Positions 4,889 through 8,010 of a stretch of 8,010 nt of DNA are shown here, in pieces. Each line of letters begins with the position of its first letter. The first letter of the stretch is position 1. Source of the DNA: JARRNJ01 sp037385045 (GTDB lineage: Bacteria; Pseudomonadota; Gammaproteobacteria; JASBUN01); assembly GCA_037385045.1 (NCBI GenBank), contig JARRNJ010000093.1, positions 1 through 8,010 on the forward strand, in the 5' to 3' direction. Made by a program: the position numbers and the translations under genes. The notes beneath the pieces were generated by a model that did no database searches, was not told the origin of the DNA, and saw nothing but the letters and a program-made list of their open reading frames with translations.

Positions 4889-4944
4889 GTTCAGCGTTCG
4901 TTCAAGTGCCGTTCAGGGCCGATTCAGGCACGCTGCCGTAGGCT
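4889..4944 (+). promoter_or_regulatory. Four-copy PhoP-type direct repeat and promoter of the two-component operon
   Basis: GTTCAG (4889), GTTCAA (4900), GTTCAG (4911) and ATTCAG (4922) recur at an exact 11-bp period, so all four half-sites lie on one DNA face. The last is followed by 11 nt and TAGGCT (4939-4944) as the -10; the start would be near 4951, about 60 nt before the first gene. PhoP boxes in enterobacteria are GTTTA direct repeats with the same 11-bp period placed just before the -10, and this operon encodes a PhoP-like regulator, so autoregulation is the simplest reading. Confidence 0.65.
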
Positions 4945-5010
4945 CGTATCCACGCTGAAGAACAAGCCCCGAAACCCGGAATCAAGTCCGCCGAACGAAA
5001 GGAGAACGAC

Positions 5011-5562
5011 ATGAACACCCGTACACTGACATTGGCCGCCGTGATGGCGGGTGTACTGGCCGCGGGTCCGGCCGTTGCCTATGACGGCTATGCGGACGGC
5101 CCCGACCAGGGCTTTGTGGACACCGCCCGCGTGGTGGATGTGCAGCCCATCTACCGCGTCGTGCGGGTCGAGCATCCGCGCCGCGAATGCTGGGAGCAGG
5201 ATGTCCTGCACCAACCGCGCCGCTATGACTCCCCGACGCCGGTGGTGCTGGGCGGCATCATCGGCGGCGCGCTCGGCAACACCATGGGCAAAGGTGACGG
5301 CAGAACCGCGGCCACCGTCGCCGGTGCGCTGCTCGGTGCCGCCATCGGCAACGACGTGCGCCACCAGCGCCGCGACGTCGGCCGAGCCTACGTGGAAACG
5401 CGCCAAGTATGCCGGCGCGTTTCCGACTTCACCGAAGAGCGCCGGGTCGACGGCTACCAGGTGACCTACCGTTACCACGGCCACGACTACGTGACCCGCA
5501 CCGACCACCAGCCGGGCCCCCGCATTCGTGTGCAGGTGGACGTGGCGCCCCTGGACGACTGA
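5011..5562 (+). CDS. Exported glycine-zipper (2TM, SlyB/17-kDa antigen-like) protein
   Basis: 183 residues. A Sec signal peptide (basic MNTR, hydrophobic 6-20) ends at AVA, about residue 23. There is no lipobox cysteine, so it is not a lipoprotein, unlike SlyB. The glycine-zipper 2TM domain spans about 78-115, with two Gly/Ala-rich stretches (VVLGGIIGGALGN and AATVAGALLGAAIGN) separated by a short polar turn; such domains insert in or associate with the outer membrane. Flanking regions are charged, with Cys60 and Cys134 able to form a disulfide. The C-terminal part is rich in Tyr/His/Arg and likely strands. AAAGGAG (4998-5004) lies 6 nt before the ATG. It is the first gene of the predicted PhoP-like operon; in enterobacteria slyB is also in the PhoP regulon, which makes an envelope-stress role plausible but unproven. 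Confidence 0.85.
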   Translation: MNTRTLTLAAVMAGVLAAGPAVAYDGYADGPDQGFVDTARVVDVQPIYRVVRVEHPRRECWEQDVLHQPRRYDSPTPVVLGGIIGGALGNTMGKGDGRTAATVAGALLGAAIGNDVRHQRRDVGRAYVETRQVCRRVSDFTEERRVDGYQVTYRYHGHDYVTRTDHQPGPRIRVQVDVAPLDD

Positions 5563-5659
5563 GCGCAGCCGGGATGGCGTGGGCAGGCAAAATCCGTCAA
5601 ACTGGGCGCACACTGCGTGTTCGTTTTTGCCGAGTGTCGCCCGGGCGACGTACCAACCG

Positions 5660-5983
5660 ATGAAATCGATGCTGAAAAACGGAATTTGCCTGTTGCCGGT
5701 GCTGCTGGCCCTGGTTGCGGCCGCACCGGTCCAGGCGGCCCGTTTTGGCGGCGACTTCGCCCATCCGCGGCAGCTGCTGGCGCGGGCCCATGCCGCCGAG
5801 CACGGGCGCGGCCTGTCCCTGAACCAGGCCGCGGCCAAGGCCAGCCGGCAGCTGCACGGCCGTGTGCTGGCCGCCCAGCAGGTGCGCCGCGACGGACGGG
5901 TGATGTACCGCATCAAGCTGCTGATGGCCAATGGCGTGGTGCGAATCGTCTATGTGGATGCGCAAACCGGCCGCCTGGAGTGA
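5660..5983 (+). CDS. Exported PepSY-domain protein
   Basis: 107 residues. The N-terminus is a signal peptide (MKSMLKNG then hydrophobic 9-22, cleavage after VQA near residue 26). A single PepSY domain occupies about 53-107: a helix (LSLNQAAAKASRQLHG), a strand pair with VLAAQQVRRDGRVMYRIKLLM, and the hallmark ending VRIVYVDAQTGRLE. PepSY domains occur as inhibitory or sensory modules in the periplasm, and small ones often sit next to two-component genes. It begins 97 nt after the glycine-zipper gene and ends 31 nt before the regulator gene, which supports an operon. The start is uncertain: no strong Shine-Dalgarno is seen, and ATG at 5669 would also keep the signal peptide. A role in tuning the downstream kinase is inference. 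Confidence 0.85.
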   Translation: MKSMLKNGICLLPVLLALVAAAPVQAARFGGDFAHPRQLLARAHAAEHGRGLSLNQAAAKASRQLHGRVLAAQQVRRDGRVMYRIKLLMANGVVRIVYVDAQTGRLE

Positions 5984-6014
5984 CCGGGCCGCGGCCGCCG
6001 GCTGAGGAGCGACC

Positions 6015-6698
6015 ATGCGCATACTGGTGATCGAGGACGAACAGGCCTTGCGCGAACAGCTGCGCACCCGCCTGCAGGAGACCGGTTTTGCGGTCGATGC
6101 CGTCGGCGACGGCGACGAAGGACTGTACCAGGGCAGCGAGTATCCCTACGACGTGGCGGTGGTGGACCTGGGCCTGCCGGGGCTGTCGGGAATCGAGGTG
6201 ATCCGCCGCTGGCGCCAGGCCGGGCGCGACTTCCCGGTGTTGATCCTTACCGCCCGCGGGCGCTGGCAGGAAAAGGTCGAAGGCCTGGAGGCCGGCGCCG
6301 ACGATTACATGGTCAAGCCGTTCCAGGCCGAGGAACTGCTCGCGCGGCTGCGCGCCCTGCTGCGGCGCAGCGGCGGCTGGACCCAGTCGCGCCTCGAATG
6401 CGGACCGGTGGCGCTGGACATGAACACCCAGGAAGTCCGGGTCGACGGCGAGCCGGTGGAGCTGACCGCCTACGAGTACAAGGTGCTCGAATACCTGATG
6501 CTGCATGCCGGTGAAGTGGTGTCCAAGAGCGTGCTGACCGAGCACATCTACGAGCAGGATTTCGATCGCGACAGCAACGTCATCGAGGTGTTCGTCGGGC
6601 GCCTGCGCCGCAAGCTCGATCCCGGCGGCACCTACCAGCCCATTGAGACCCTGCGCGGTCGCGGCTACCGCTTCGCGTTCGCCCGCGACGCTTCATGA
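6015..6698 (+). CDS. phoP: PhoP-like OmpR-family response regulator
   Basis: 227 residues, full length. The receiver domain (1-115) has the acidic pocket Glu7/Asp8, phosphoacceptor Asp51 in VVDLGLPG, Thr79 and Lys101 in KPF. The segments VDLGLP, IRRWR, LTARGRWQEKVEGLEAGADDY and KPFQAEELLARLRALLRR closely follow E. coli PhoP. The winged-helix DNA-binding domain (about 128-224) contains the recognition helix SNVIEVFVGRLRRKL and the wing TLRGRGYRF. AGGAG (6005-6009) precedes the ATG by 5 nt. Its stop overlaps the kinase start (ATGA, 6695-6698), so the two are translationally coupled. The family binds direct repeats with an 11-bp period, which are present at 4889-4927 and 1728-1744. Subfamily assignment as PhoP is strong by sequence resemblance; the signal and regulon may differ from enterobacteria. 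Confidence 0.9.
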   Translation: MRILVIEDEQALREQLRTRLQETGFAVDAVGDGDEGLYQGSEYPYDVAVVDLGLPGLSGIEVIRRWRQAGRDFPVLILTARGRWQEKVEGLEAGADDYMVKPFQAEELLARLRALLRRSGGWTQSRLECGPVALDMNTQEVRVDGEPVELTAYEYKVLEYLMLHAGEVVSKSVLTEHIYEQDFDRDSNVIEVFVGRLRRKLDPGGTYQPIETLRGRGYRFAFARDAS

Positions 6699-8010
6699 TG
6701 TCGCTCAACCGCCGCCTGCTGCTCGCCGCCAGCGTCGTGCTGGTGGTGTTTCTGGGGCTGACCGGTTTCGTCCTCGACCGGGCGTTTCGCGCCAGCGCCC
6801 AGACCGCCGAGCGTGACCGGCTGCAGGGGCACGTATACGCACTGCTGGCCGCGGCGGAAATGCAGGAGGACGGGGTCCTGCGCCTGCCCCGGGCGCTTCC
6901 CGAGGCCCGGTTTTCCACTCCCAATTCCGGCCTCTACGCCCGCATCGTCGACGCCCAGGGGCAAGAGGTGTGGGAGTCGGGCTCCATGCTCGGGCTGCAG
7001 GTGCCGTTCGCGCGGCCGGCGGCGCCGGGCGTCGCCGATTTCCAACGTCTGCAGGGCGCCGGTGGTCAGCCATACTATGGCGTCAGTTTCACCGTGGTGT
7101 GGGAGGCGGGACACGCCAAGCCGGCCCGCTACGTATTCCAGGTCACCGAGAATCTGGACAGCTTCCTCGACCAGGTGAGCCGCTTTCGCCGCAGCCTGTG
7201 GGGCTGGCTGGCGGGCGTGGCGCTGGTGCTGTTGGCGGTGCAGGGCAGCATCCTGCGCTGGGGCCTGGGGCCGCTGCGCAGGGTGGCCACTGACCTGGAT
7301 GAGATCAAGCGCGGCGAACGCGCGCGCCTCGACGACCGCTATCCGCGGGAACTGCAGGGCCTGACGCAGAGCCTCAACGCCTTCATCGCCTCGGAGCGCT
7401 CCCAGCGCGACCGTTATCGCAACACCCTGGGTGACCTCGCCCACAGCCTGAAGACGCCGCTGGCGGTGGTGCGCGGTGCACTGGAAGAGTCGACGCCGCC
7501 CGCGGCGCTGCGTGCCGCGGTGGCCGAGCAGGTGGAACGCATGCGCCAGATCGTCGACTATCAGCTGCAGCGTGCCGCCACCTCGGGGCGCACCACCCTG
7601 GCCAAACCGGTGGCGCTGCGGCCCACGGTGCAGCGACTGACCGTCAGCCTCGACAAGGTGTACGCCGACCGTGGTATCCAATGTGAAATTGTCATCGATG
7701 ACGCCGTGGGCTTCGCCGGCGACCAGGGCGATCTGATGGAGGCGCTGGGCAACGTGCTGGACAACGCCTATAAATGGGCCCGCGGCCGCGTGTACGTCAG
7801 TGCGTCCCGTGACACGGCTGCCGGATTGGTAGTGAAAGTGGAGGACGACGGCCCGGGTGTGCCCGCCGCGCAGCGAACGGCGGTGCTGCAACGCGGCGTG
7901 CGCGCCGATGAAGCGGTCAGCGGCCAGGGGATCGGCCTGGCGGTGGTGCAGGATATCCTGCGTGCCTACGGCGGGAGCCTGGAGCTGGAGACCAGCGAGC
8001 GTCTCGGCGG
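6695..8010 (+). CDS. phoQ: PhoQ-like sensor histidine kinase, cut by window end
   Basis: 438 residues are visible with no stop; perhaps only a few tens of residues are missing. It has TM1 (about 8-27), a periplasmic sensor of about 140 residues, TM2 (about 168-188) and a HAMP-like linker. The H-box DLAHSLKTPLAVV follows with His250; HSLKTPLAV is the characteristic PhoQ form of this motif. The N-box GNVLDNAYKWA has Asn353 and Asn357, the G1 box is EDDGPGV (384-389) and the G2 box GQGIGLAVV starts at 410. The catalytic half tracks E. coli PhoQ closely, including KVYADRG, VEDDGPG and a terminal LGG. The periplasmic part lacks the EDDDDAE-like acidic patch used by E. coli PhoQ for divalent cations and peptides, so its stimulus may differ. 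Start: ATG at 6695 or the adjacent ATG at 6698, overlapping the regulator stop. Confidence 0.9.
   Translation, partial: MMSLNRRLLLAASVVLVVFLGLTGFVLDRAFRASAQTAERDRLQGHVYALLAAAEMQEDGVLRLPRALPEARFSTPNSGLYARIVDAQGQEVWESGSMLGLQVPFARPAAPGVADFQRLQGAGGQPYYGVSFTVVWEAGHAKPARYVFQVTENLDSFLDQVSRFRRSLWGWLAGVALVLLAVQGSILRWGLGPLRRVATDLDEIKRGERARLDDRYPRELQGLTQSLNAFIASERSQRDRYRNTLGDLAHSLKTPLAVVRGALEESTPPAALRAAVAEQVERMRQIVDYQLQRAATSGRTTLAKPVALRPTVQRLTVSLDKVYADRGIQCEIVIDDAVGFAGDQGDLMEALGNVLDNAYKWARGRVYVSASRDTAAGLVVKVEDDGPGVPAAQRTAVLQRGVRADEAVSGQGIGLAVVQDILRAYGGSLELETSERLG

Noticed and set aside
4924..5931. 335-residue open frame on the minus strand
   Set aside because: It is antisense to the glycine-zipper and PepSY genes, which have signal peptides, domains and ribosome binding sites; the antisense protein resembles nothing.
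6665..7891. 408-residue open frame on the minus strand
   Set aside because: It lies antisense to the PhoQ-like kinase, whose domains are unmistakable; long antisense frames are expected in GC-rich coding DNA.

Overview
The window is GC-rich chromosomal DNA from a gammaproteobacterium. An Rsd/AlgQ-type sigma-70 regulator and a PhoP/PhoQ-like two-component pair are typically gammaproteobacterial. The dispersed palindromic repeats (TAGCCCGGATGAAG type, GGGTGGATAAGCGCAGCG type and CTCCGCGTCCTCTGCG type) and several small conserved proteins of unknown function remind me of Chromatiales-like sulfur bacteria. That placement is an impression and cannot be proved from this sequence.

Left part (1-2600): a membrane-anchored thioredoxin-like protein of the ScsD/TlpA type (336-845, +), a repeat-bearing gap with a MITE-like inverted-repeat element (912-1102), a cysteine-containing conserved protein of unknown function (1182-1628, -), an exported Arg/His-rich small protein (1813-2139, +), and a repeat-filled gap with two tandem copies of a palindromic element (2184-2373).

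Middle part (2601-4770): two short proteins of unknown function (2601-2825, - and 3116-3424, +), a second repeat cluster, an AT-rich promoter region with a perfect palindrome near the expected transcription start, a probable dimeric alpha-beta-barrel protein (3811-4230, +), and rsd (4285-4770, -) convergent with it.

Right part (4771-8010): an apparent operon on the + strand encodes an exported glycine-zipper protein (5011-5562), a PepSY-domain protein (5660-5983), a PhoP-like response regulator (6015-6698) and a PhoQ-like sensor kinase (6695 to beyond the window end). The kinase and regulator genes overlap by ATGA.

The most interesting observation is regulatory. Upstream of the operon are four direct copies of RTTCAR at an exact 11-bp period, the geometry of a PhoP box, ending a fixed distance before a -10-like TAGGCT. 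The same arrangement (two ATTCAG copies at 11 bp, then 11 nt, then TAGCCT) stands upstream of the Arg/His-rich exported protein about 3.2 kb away. This suggests that the PhoP-like regulator controls both its own operon and that protein as a small envelope-related regulon.
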